Source of the DNA: Prunella strophiata
Lineage: Eukaryota; Chordata; Aves; Passeriformes; Prunellidae
DNA length: 64,000 bases
Direction: 5' to 3'
Assembly: GCA_036583965.1 (NCBI GenBank)
Contig: JAZBQD010000030.1
Location: 107,854,662-107,918,661 of the forward strand
The position numbers and the translations under genes were made by a program. Shown here piece by piece: positions 25,601 through 37,600 of the stretch (its first letter is position 1; each line of letters starts with the position of its first letter). The notes beneath the pieces were generated by a model. The model did no database searches. It was not told where the DNA came from and saw only the letters and a program-made list of their open reading frames with translations.

Positions 25601-28600
25601 GTAAAAATTTATTTGAATAAGTAGAGTGCAAATTCTGTAACACTTTCATTATACTGACAGTGAGTACATGTATCTGCACATAATTGTTTGTTGATTTGAT
25701 TATAGACCTCAGTAGTCTTTGCCTGTGCTTAGCTTAGGAAGAAGCATTAACTGGTAGATGACTGCTGAAAACTCTTTTTATATGCCTCACTGAAAGTCTA
25801 CTGGGTTTGGATTATATTCAGAGTAACAAGTCTTCAAACACATCCTGTCTTCTGGAGTCAGCATCACTTTTGTGAAGGTGTTGTCTAATAAAAGGTTTTA
25901 TTTGCAGAGCATGGTGAGTATGATCCTCAGACTGTGAGACCGGGAAGCCGATACAGTCACGTGCAGGAAGTGCAGGAGCGGCTGAACTTCTTACGGTGAG
26001 TTCCATCTTAAACATTTGTTTAACTTCTTTAAGAATATTTTGAATACTTTCTGAAGAAAAACCCTTTGCATCTCTCTCTCTCTTCTATAGCTTTAATTTG
26101 TTTTGTTAACTTCTTTAAAAACTTAGATGCAAAAATACATTGAATGGTTTTGGTTTGGTTTGTTTTTTTTTGGTTGGTTTTTTTTTTTTTTTTTTTTGGT
26201 TTGTTTTTTTTTTTCTGGAGGGCTTTTATGCTACTGTTGGAATGTTTAAATAAAGTTTATTAGACTCTTTGGAATCCCAGGCTCTTATTCTGCACTAAGA
26301 TTTGTATTTTTTCTTGTCTGTGTGCAGAACCTTACTGACTTAAATATAGTGTTTAGTGGATACAGTTACATTCCTATTAGCATAACATAGTTTAAAATTT
26401 AAAATATTCCAAGTAGGGATTTGGCCATGTGTCCTTACTTGTATCACACCAGAATTAAACCCTAATCATAAACTGACATATACTTTTGTCAGACAGTAAT
26501 GTTGTGTTGGCAGCAACTGAGCCCCAGGAAGAAAGTGCAATAAAAAAATTATCTGAATGATTTTGGCCAGCTCCTGTTGGAGTAAAATAAAAAAACAAAA
26601 GATCTCTGCTCATCATAGAGCTGCAGAATGCTGATGCTTTTTAGGCTGGCTGTCTCAGCTTTTTCCTAGTTGGTTTTAACCTTTTTTTTTAGATGAGTAA
26701 AAATACTTGAACTGTCACATTTCAACTATTTTTTCCTTGTTTTCTAAAGGAGATTTTCTTTTGCTTTTTAAAATTTTGCTGAGAATTTTCCTTAACTAAA
26801 CTGAAGTGTTAACTGTTTAATGAAATTATGCAATAACATATGGATAGCACAACTTAATGTATCACTCCTGCATGTTCAAAATTGTAACTTCCTTAGATAT
26901 AAGATCACTATTTGTTAATGTACAGAAATTTATGAAGTCCCATTCATGTCAAATGTAGAATATGTATGTAGCAGTTTCTGAAAAGCAGTGCCATAACTCA
27001 GTCCCTGATTTCTTTTACATTAAAAAAAAATTGAATCAGAAAAATTAATCTAAAGAACTTTGATTATCATTTGTTCCTCCCGAAGCATCCTTAGTGTTAG
27101 CTCTCAGAATTGAAGTTCTTAATAATTGTTTCATAATAATTGAACACAAATTAAAAACTTGCTTAAATGAAAGGAAAAATTTCCAGTTCATTGATTTCTG
27201 CTTCTGGCTCTGCTCCATGCTATTGATACCTTTTTTTGCAATTTTGCCAAATCAAGTGTTTAAAACATAGTGAATGATTGCAGAATTAATTTATTCTCAT
27301 GTGTTGTGACCTGACTTTTAAACTAAATAGTTTACATTAGGAAATGTGCATTTCTTTGTATATAAAATGCAAACAATGCTTGGTATATTTGTGTAGGGCA
27401 CTTTTTTACTGAATTGTGTGCTTTGCTTGTTTGGAATTGATTAGTCTTGATTCATTCAAACTTACTAATATATCATGAGGCTGATTATGAATGGACTGAT
27501 GATGTAAATAAAGTCTTTATACTTGTGATATATACATGTATAATGTGCATATCCAACTTTGTGCTTGTACTTTTTACTGAATTGTAACTCTGGATGTGTA
27601 TTAGACAGTGCTGTTAATTGTCTCTTTGTTTTGCTCAAGATTTTTATTGAAGGATGGTCAGCTGTGGCTCTGTGCCCCTCAGGCGAAGCAAATATGGAAG
27701 TGTTTAGCAGAAAATGCGGTTTATCTTTGTGATCGCGAAGCCTGTTTTAAATGGTATTCCAAACTAATGGGGGATGAACCAGACTTAGACCCTGACATTA
27801 ATAAGGACTTCTTTGAAAATAATGTGCTTCAGCTGGATCCTTCCCTATTAACAGAAAATGGAATGAAATGTTTTGAACGTTTCTTCAAAGCTGTGAACTG
27901 TCGAGAAGGAAAGCTAGTAGCAAAGAGAAGAGCCTATATGATGGATGACCTGGAATTAATAGGATTAGACTACCTTTGGAGGGTGAGTTAATTGAAGGAA
28001 GCATCTGAAAGGTTAACTGCTAAGACTTTCTCAGTCTCTTTATGCTTTTAGGAATGTGTACTTTATTAGTAATGGACTGAATTATGAAAATCTACTTTTT
28101 CCAACTAAATGCATGGCTTTTGACTCCACTGTCTTCCCAGCAAGTGTGCAAGTTGGTAACTTTGCTGACTGGTGTTAAATGGAAAGTTATTTGAAACATA
28201 AGTATATTATGTATGCACATGAGATTAAAAAGTTGCAAATATCATTGAAGAAGAAAAGGTCCTTCCAGCTGAAGTATCTGTAGATTTCTCTTTTTTTCAC
28301 ATGTACATTATAATTAAGCTTTATTTCATGCACTTCATAAGCTATTCCATGGCATTCTTTCTAGTGTGGTAAACTGGAGTCATTCTAGATCAGACCAAGT
28401 GATCGCTGATCTGATTGTTCCTCTTATAAACACAACCTTTTGGCTAAACATGGTGGTTTTCTAGGATCTGTAGATTCCATATATTCACCTATTCGCTATA
28501 TATAGAACCTTCCTTTTCAATAGGAAGGTTGAAGCTTCCTGAAGCTTGCTAAATCTGTGGGTGAAAACCATCAGTATTTAAACTGTAACTTTATTTTTTC

Positions 28601-31600
28601 AGAGTATTTCTAGTTCTCAAGAGCTTAATTAGAGCCCACAGTGGTGCACTGTGGCATGATTATCATGGCTGTGTGTTTGTAAAATGTGTACAGCAGCAGT
28701 CTTCAGTAACTGTAGTTGTGGCTTGTTGAAGTGTTGGGTATTTTAATCCTGGTGATAATAGTTAAAACCAAAGTAGATCACGATTTTTATACAAATAAGT
28801 TCACATCATGTTTGTGAACAGAGTCCCCACAGAGTGTTAGCATGTTTTAGTTTTGGGAATCATCTTATTCTGATGAGCATGACAAAACTCATGAAGCTTG
28901 AGCTCAGTACCCTGCAGGGGTTGTCTGTAAAAGCTGCTGTCAGACCAGGTGATTAGTAATTAAAATTTAGATTATCAGGTTAGAAGCAGAATTCATTTGC
29001 TTGTTCCCCTTCCACCCATTCAGAGCCATTTGAATATTTGGAAATTTTGTCTGGTGATGCACATTGTTGAAGCATCTGAAGAAGTTTTCTTATTCTCTGA
29101 AACAAGAGAAAATTTGGAATATTATGTGAACATGAACATATAAACACTACTTTTACTCTGTTTGTAGAGCATCAGCCTTTTTTGCCAACTCTGAACTTCA
29201 AAACTAGTTAATTATTAATTTTTGCTCGTATAATCATCTTAAGTGTAAGTTGTATTGATTGTATTTTGTAACTAAGCATTTTAGTCCCTTTCACCTCATA
29301 AAATAATTAGACATACTATTGAGTTGAGATACTTACGTAGTTTTGGTTTGCATTTTTACACCAATAAGTTCTAAGAGATGCTAATGCTTCTTTTTCAATT
29401 GTGCTAGGTTGTGATTCAGGGAAATGATGACATCGCAAACCGAGCAATAGACCTTCTTAAAGAGATCTATACTAATCTTGGCCCAAGGTTACAAGTTAAT
29501 CAGGTAAGAAAAAGCAACAAGAAGACTAAACAGAATAAAAATAAAAATAGTCTTTAAAAATAGTCTTTAAATAATAGTCTTAAAAATCAGTTTGGTGATA
29601 TTTTTGTAGTTGAAAGATTTGAAAACAGGAAATAGTTTTCGTGTTTTGGCGGGTGAGTCCAACCATCAAATTCTGGGCAGATGCAGAACTAAAATTTTTT
29701 CTCATATTTGCAGACTGAGCTCTCATTAATTTTTCAGACAAAGTTCATCTGCTGTATTTGCTCTTCTTACTCAGAAAATAGTTAATGTCATATGAGGAAA
29801 GCCTCTTGTTGCACTGCAAATTGTGGCACTTACTTATACGAGTATGTTCAGGGGCTGGGTCTGTGTTGTCACAAGCTAATGTAATCTTTTTTTTCTGGCA
29901 TGTCCCTTACAAAGGATCACTAAGTTTCTGTGTAGTAGTCAAGCTGAGGTCTAGCAAATCAGATATTATCTCCCTGCATGAATATTTGCTGGGAGCTGTG
30001 GTTCAGTGGACAGAGAAGAGATACTGGGATTCTGTAAGGTGAGGGAAAGGGATGTCACCCACAGGGTCCTTAACAGACTTGAGAAGTGGACCCTTGAGGA
30101 CCTTGTGAAGTTCAGCAAAGCCAAGTGCAGCTGGGTTGGGGCAATCCCAGGCACAAATACAGGCTGGGGGATGAACAGGTCAAGAGCAGCCCTGCAGAGA
30201 AAGACTTGGGGGTGTTGGTTGATGAAAGCCCAACACGCACTGGCAGCCCAGAAAGCCACCTGTGTCCTGGGCTCCATCAACAGCAGCATGGGCAGCAGGT
30301 CCAGGAAGGGGGTTCTGCCCTTCTTGTCTGCTCTGGTGAGACCCCAGCTGCAGGGCTGCATCCAGCTCTGGGGCCCCTAATGTGGGAAGGACGTGGACCT
30401 GCTGGTGAGAGTCCAGAAGAGGCCATGAAAATAATCAAGGCCCCTTCCACCCCAAACCATTCTGTAATTATGTGACTGCACAAATTTAGTAGAGGAATAT
30501 TGTCCTTTGGACAATCTCCAGTTGATAACTTGCCAGGTGTATTTCTTAAAACTGATATTCTACTTGTCTTCAAAAACACTTTCATAATCTTCAGAGCTGC
30601 CAGTCTGCCAGGTCCAGCACAGCTGCTCTAGATGGTGAATTCACAGCCATTCAAGCTGTATTTTCCTGCAGTGGCAGATGGCTGGAGGCTTCTCTCATGC
30701 TGTAGGTCTGGGCTTACTAAGCATGCATTGATCTGTCCGTCTGCACATGCTTAGCTCTGACACTTCCAGAAGTGTTGGATTTACATGCACACAAGAATTC
30801 TTTAACACAGTCTGAGAAAAGGAGAAAGTGAAAGTCCAATTCAGTGTTCTCTGTCCAAAATTTCACCTTTTCTGTATACATACAGTACACTTACAGCTGC
30901 TGATGATGTGAGATTTTTGAAGTGCACACTAAATTAGAGCTATTTATTGATGGGAGTTGCTGGAATAAAACCAGGTTTATTGAGTAACTTACCTGTTCTA
31001 GTTTGGGGGATTTTTTTCTCTATCACTTGGTCATCCTTCTGAAAAGATGGATTCTAATATGTCGTGTAATTACACCAATTTCTTAATGTAATTAGGTAGT
31101 GATTCATGAAGACTTCATTCAGTCCTGTTTTGATCGTCTGAAAGCCTCCTATGATACATTATGTGTGTTGGATGGAGACAAAGACAGTATCAACTGTGCA
31201 AGACAAGAAGCAATAAGGATGGTGAGAGTGTTGACTGTTTTAAGAGAGTATATAAATGAATGTGACAGTGACTACCATGAAGAGAGAACGATTCTACCTA
31301 TGTCAAGGTATGTGTGAAAAAGCAGTATCATGATTTTGATTTCTGTTAAACTAAAGCAGTATTATTATCCTTGGCATTTTTGCATTCTGAATGGTTTCTA
31401 TTCAGGAAATGGTTTCATGGTATTTCAGAATTCTTTTTTCTATGCTAATACATGAAACTGTATTTTTAAAAAATTTTTGAAAGATCAGGCAAATTCAAGT
31501 ATATATGAAAGGGACAGCAGGCCTAAGGATAAACTTGATGGTTTTTTCTGTAACTAGCACAATGTACCTTGTGGTTGTGAGGCTCAGTTCTTTTGGATAT

Positions 31601-34600
31601 AATTCTTTATTTCAGCTAATTACTTAAAAGCAGTACTGTTCTTTACATTAGCATTGGCAAAGCTTTTTTGTTTCTCTTAGTCTTATTATACAAAAACATG
31701 TTGTAAATGTATATATTCACCTTCCAGAGTTGCTTACAGAGATCTCAATCTTACTTTGCAAGATTAAATTTTTAATTATCTCTAAGTGAAATATTCTGTA
31801 AGTTCCTCACAAGAAGGGGAAGAAGAGAACCAGTACTTTGAAGTATATTTATTTTCTGTATACCTACTTGTCCTTGCGTGAAAACTTAGCTTAAATCCTT
31901 GGTGTCTCTATAGATTTATGATGCAGCTAACATATTTTTAAACTTGGTGAAGGTTTTTCATCCACTTATTTTAAATGACCTTTTTTTCAAAAAAAATGAA
32001 GCAATTGCTGTTTCTTTATAGTGTGTCAGTAATCTGCAGTGTTGCTACAGCCTTTTTACTGCATATATTGATTGATTGATGAGTCCTAACAAAGTTTTCT
32101 TGTTGATTGTGGGTACATATTTTTTGTTATGGGCTGCTTATTTGATTAGACTAAACTTTCACAGGCCTTATTAGCAAGGAGCTTTATGAGGAGTTTTTAC
32201 CTTTTGTTACATGGGATTAGTTTCTTGGGCTTATCTGGACACATCTTTCCTAATGAGCCCTCTGCCATTGTGGGGAGGGTGATCACTGCTAATGTGAAAC
32301 CATTTCTTCCTTTTCTGACCACTTTAAACTTTTTTTAAAAGATTGTGATTTTAAAAACTGGAATTCTAGTATAGAACTTACAACAGTTTTTGACAGAATG
32401 CATTAAGGCTTGGCAACCTGATGGATTTTTCTGATCTTGGTGTAGTTAAAGCTTGAGTTGCTTTGCTAAAAGAGCAAAAACATCATTGCCAGTCTGATTA
32501 AGCTTTGTTTGCACATTTTGATCAGGAAGTTACAAGACAGAGAGGAGATCTAAAACTTTATAAGGGACTTCTAAAATTTCTGTCATTGTTCCTAACCTGA
32601 CTGTAAATTTGACCATATGATTAACGCATTTGTACTGAGTGTGGCTTCTTGAAAGATTCTGTGTCTGTTGTTGCAATAGTTGCTGGGGCTTTCACGAAAT
32701 CTTAAACTGGAAAATACCACGTAAAGATTTGATGTTAAAATACCTGCCACAAAAAATGCAGGAAGAAAAAGAATTAATTTCACAAGGGCAAAAAATAACT
32801 TTTGCTTTTTGGTTTACTTTCAGAGCTTTCCGTGGTAAACACATCACACTTGTGGTTCGTTTTCCAAACCAAGGCCGGCAGGTGGAAGATTTGGATATTT
32901 GGTCTCACACAAACGACACGATTGGCCAAGTGCGGCGCTGCATCCTCAATCGCATCAAAGCCAACAGTGCACACACAAAAGTGGAGCTGTTCATTGGGGG
33001 TGAGCTGGTAGATCCTGCAGATGACAGAAAATTAATTGGGCAGCTGAATCTCAAGGATAAAACGGTAAGTGTTGCAGGCTGGGTGTTTACATCAATTCAG
33101 ATGTTCCTTCCCTTTTGTAAATGCTTGAAAAATATCATGCATGGCATCATTTATTTTTGTGAAACAATTCCATTCTTCCTTTTTATATTATGTAATTAAC
33201 ATTATATCAGATGTTTATCTGGTAAAGAATCTTAATTTTTGGAGGGTATTAAAACTGTGATTGTGTTTTTCAGCTAATTACAGCTAAGCTTACGCAGATA
33301 AATTCTAATATGCCCTCAAGTCCAGATAGTTCTTCTGACTCTTCAACTGGTTCTCCGGGCAACCACGGCAATCACTACAGTGATGGTCCAAATCCAGAAG
33401 TTGAAAGCTGTTTGCCTGGAGTGGTAAGCATTTTCTGAAATTAGCAGTTCAAACATGTTTTTTCTTGCACTTTGTCTTTGGCTAACAATTTTCTTTTTTT
33501 TTTTTTTTTTTTATTTGCTTATTTCAAGATCATGTCACTGCATCCTCGATACATCTCTTTTCTTTGGCAAGTTGCAGACTTGGGCAGTAGTCTAAATATG
33601 CCACCTCTTAGAGATGGAGCTCGTGTTCTTATGAAGCTCATGCCACCAGGTAAAACTTCACTTGATCCTTTGTTTCATCTTGTAATATGCTGTATAATAA
33701 TTTCTCATCTGATACATAAAAGTGAAGATGGGGGAGTATTTTCTATTTTTTGTTAATTTATTGGTACTGTAATTCATTACTGTTATCCTAATTAGGACTG
33801 TAATAGATTTCCCAAGTAGTTATTTCTTATCTGCTATATGAAGTTGCATAGTTTGCAGTTGGTACTGGGGTTCAGTGCCACAGCGCAATGAAAACGTGGA
33901 GCACTGTATTTTAAAGTAGTTTTGTAGCACTGCTTTAATAAAATCACTTTTGACTGTAATAATCATTGGAGAACACTCTGTAGTCTGATTTTGTCTGTAA
34001 GTTTTTGCAGCTGCTCTGATACACTTGAAATTTTTCAGATTTATAATTGTAAATAGCACTGGCTTGTTGTGGAATACTTTTCCTGCAAAAGGTTTATAAG
34101 TTGTGTTTTTATTGCAGATAACACTACTGTCGAGAAACTAAGAGCAATTTGTTTAGATCATGCAAAGCTTGGGGAAAGTAGCCTTAGTCCATCCCTTGAT
34201 TCTCTATTCTTCGGTCCTTCTGCTTCACAAGTGCTGTACCTAACAGAGGTTTGTGATGCTTTGCCTGTTCTTTAAAAATTGTCAATTCTCTCTGTGGCAT
34301 TATGGAAGCCTAAGATCAAATTCTGGCTTGAAATTAACAATTGAAAATACTTAATTTACTGGCATAAACATGTGTATTGTATGGCCAGTGCTGTCAAAGC
34401 ATTGCTTTTGTAGTATTGCTACAAATTCTCATGTTCAGTCATCTGTGTCCAAGCTGGTGCATTTCCATTAGTTAATTCTGTATTTTCTTCTGCAGGTAGT
34501 TTATGCCTTGTTAATGCCTGCCAGTGCACCTCTGGGAGAAGACGCCAGTGACTTCCAGTACAACTTCCTGAAAAGTGGTGGTTTGCCTCTTGTGCTGAGC

Positions 34601-37600
34601 ATGCTGACCAGAAATAACTTCCTGCCAAATGCAGATATGGAAACTCGAAGGGGTGCCTACCTTAATGCTCTAAAAATAGCCAAATTGTTGCTAACAGCAA
34701 TTGGATATGGCCATGTTCGAGCTGTGGCAGAAGCTTGTCAGCCAGTTGTGGAAGGCACAAGTACAATTTCCCCGGTAATATAAACCTTCCTTGCTGCAAA
34801 TAGCAATGTGCTCTGTGTTTTATAATGTGTGCAGCAACATCTCCTTACTTTCCACTGACAGTCTGTTCTTTGAGTGCACTGCACATCAAGGACTCACAGT
34901 ACTTTCAGATAATGTTTTGCAATTCTAAAAAAGAGATCAACTTACTAAACAAATCTATTTCTTGGTGAATGTAAAAAGTTAGGTGTGAGATGCACTTGCT
35001 CTGTATAGGATTTTCAATGGCTTTCATGATGGTGCAGGTAACTTCTCATTTTTAACTCTGTTCATCCTTCTGGACAAAATGTCCACACAGCAGGATAAAC
35101 ACACCATGTGATGTGTGAGCAGCTGGCTCACAGGTTGGGCACAAATGGTTGTAGTGAAGGGTGACAGAGTGGTGACCTGTCACAGGTGGGGTTCTGCAGG
35201 GCTCCATCCTCAGCCCTGTGCTCTTCAACATCTTCATAAATGACCTGCATGCAGGACTGGAAGGGACACTGAGCAAGTTTGCAGATAACAAAACTGAGAG
35301 AAGCTGTTGATTCCCTGGAGGGCAGGGAGGCCTTGCAGAGACATCTCAGCAAATCAGAGTGGGCAGTCACCAACCATAGGGAGTTCAACAAGGGCTGGTA
35401 CTGGTGCCAGATTCTGCACCTGGGATGGGGCAGCCCTGGATGTATGGACACACTGAGGAATGAGATGCTGGAAAACAGTGACACAGAAAGGGATCTGGGT
35501 GTCCTGCTTGATGGCCAGTTCAATATGAGCCAGCAGTGCCCTGGCAGCCAGGAGGGACATCCCTGTCCTGAGGGACATCAGGCACAGCAGCCCCAGCCAG
35601 GTGAGGGGAGGGGATTGTCCTGCTCTGCTCTGCCCTGGGGCAGCCTCACCTCAACTGCTGGGGACAGTGTGGGGCACCATGATATAAGAAAGATACAAAG
35701 CTCTTAGAGAGCATCCAAAGGAGGGCCAGAGACATGGTGAGAAGGGCCTTGAGGGAAAGCTGTATGAGGAGCAGCTGAGGGCACTTGGTCTGTTGAGCCA
35801 GGAGAAGAGGAGGCTGAGGGGAGACCTCACTGCAGTTACAGCTTCCTTCCTTGTGAGGGGGAGAGGGGCAGGCACTGATCTCTGCTCTGTGGTGACAGTG
35901 ACAGGACTTGGGGAAATGGCCTGAAGTTGTGCCAGGGGAGGTTTAGGTTGGATATTAGGAGAAGGTTCTTCCCCCAATGTGTATTTGGGCACTGGAACAG
36001 GCTCCCCCGGGCAGTGGTTACAGCACCAACCTGGCAGAGCTCAAGAAGTGTTCAGACAGTGCTCTCAGGTACAGGGTGTGACTCCTGGGGATGGCTCTGT
36101 GCTGGGCCAGGAGCTGAACTGGATGATCCTTGTGGGGCCCTTCCAACTCAGCATATTCTGTGATGAATGTGAATTCCCCATTTGTGAGGTTCCATCCCAA
36201 ATAGTTTCTTGATCTATCAGCCTGTCCTCAAGAATACACAGAGAGCCCCACTTCAGAGCACTTAATTCCAAAATACTGACTGAGATCCATCTCTGAATTT
36301 GAGAAGTACATTCCCCTTTTACATCTCAAACATAGGTACCTGTTCTGGTTAGCTGCATCTGTTGGAAGATACATAATTAATTATTTTTCAAGTAAATCAA
36401 AACTCTTAATGATTACAAAGAAGTGAAGATCCTTTTTATGTCTCATGTTAGAGTATAATAGGAATATATTAAGGCACATATATTTGCCACCCTGTCTTTT
36501 ATCTGTTTAAAATGAGTAAATTTTACTGTCCTGTTTTCTTACAACAGTTATGTAAAGGGAGGTTTGGAACACACGTTTCATCACTTGAGTCTTGAAGTAT
36601 TGTTTGAAACAAACTTAGGCTGACTTCTTAGGAGATAGTAACATTTGTCTGCAGTTGCTGACTTTCACTATTTAGACTTGCAAATGTGACTTAATAATAA
36701 CTAATTTGTTGGAAAAAACACAGTTATTCTTGCTGTCACCAGCATCCTCCTTGAAGGACTTTGGTATTTTTATTCCCCTGGGTTGCAAGTGGGATTTGTT
36801 AAAACTTCTAATTTCTCTTACCTAAAGCATAAGTACCAAAGCATAACTTTCTGTCTTGGCTTTCCATCAGTATTTAAGAGAAGGCAACCAAGGTTATGTG
36901 TCTGTAGTTTTTCAGTTATTGGTGTGTTGCTGTCACTAGTACCTTTAAAATTGTTACTTTCTTGCTTGTTTTCATAGGAGGTTGAATTAATAATGTTAAA
37001 TACACTGTTCTGGTACACAGAACTGATTTACCCCATATATATTGCTGCTGATCATTTCCAATGGCATCCAATAGCTGATTGCCTGTGGAGTCAATTGAAT
37101 GACTGGGTGATTCTCTGTTAGTCTTCAGTAGGAAGCTCTGTAACTTTGCTCCCTGAATCAAGTGTCTTAATGAAGCTAACAAAACAAGGGATGTGACCAA
37201 CACCAAACCTTACACAGCAGCCTCACAGTGTGTCTTTTGAGCAGCATTTGAGATGGGCTTTTTGAATGACCTGGTACAGGGAAATGAAGAAACTCTTCTG
37301 TTTTAATTTGTAACCACAGCACACCATCTTTTGTTGGTGAGAAGGAAACAACCATTTCAGGTTTTTTCAAAACTACAGAGCTCTGGCAGACTAAGGAGGG
37401 AGGGATCTATGCTCAAACCAATACAAAAATAAGATAAAAACTTGTTTTGCTATTTCTGTTTTGAAAATATTATAAAAAACAGGAGGGATAATTTAGAACA
37501 GAATTCTTCAAAAGTAACTTAACTCAAATGTTTAAAATGTAGTTCAGTATAATAAAAACTGCAGCTGTATTCTATCTGGACACTCTTATCTAATCCAGAG

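Larger units (their letters stand above)
21544..25907 (+). other. Intron 11
   Basis: A 4,364-nt intron. It holds a long TA/TATG microsatellite (22490-22607), a purine-rich segment (about 23385-23545) and two A/C-rich tracts (24418-24510 and 25142-25182). The 89-codon frame at 25262-25531 is not conserved-looking. No gene is called. Confidence 0.8.

Noticed and set aside
30006..30585. Overlapping open frames of 102-131 codons on both strands
   Set aside because: All fall in or beside the CR1 fragment and are remnants or shadows of it.
35052..36271. Dense set of open frames on both strands
   Set aside because: They belong to the CR1 insertion in intron 20. The sense frame is broken by stops and a mutated active-site motif.
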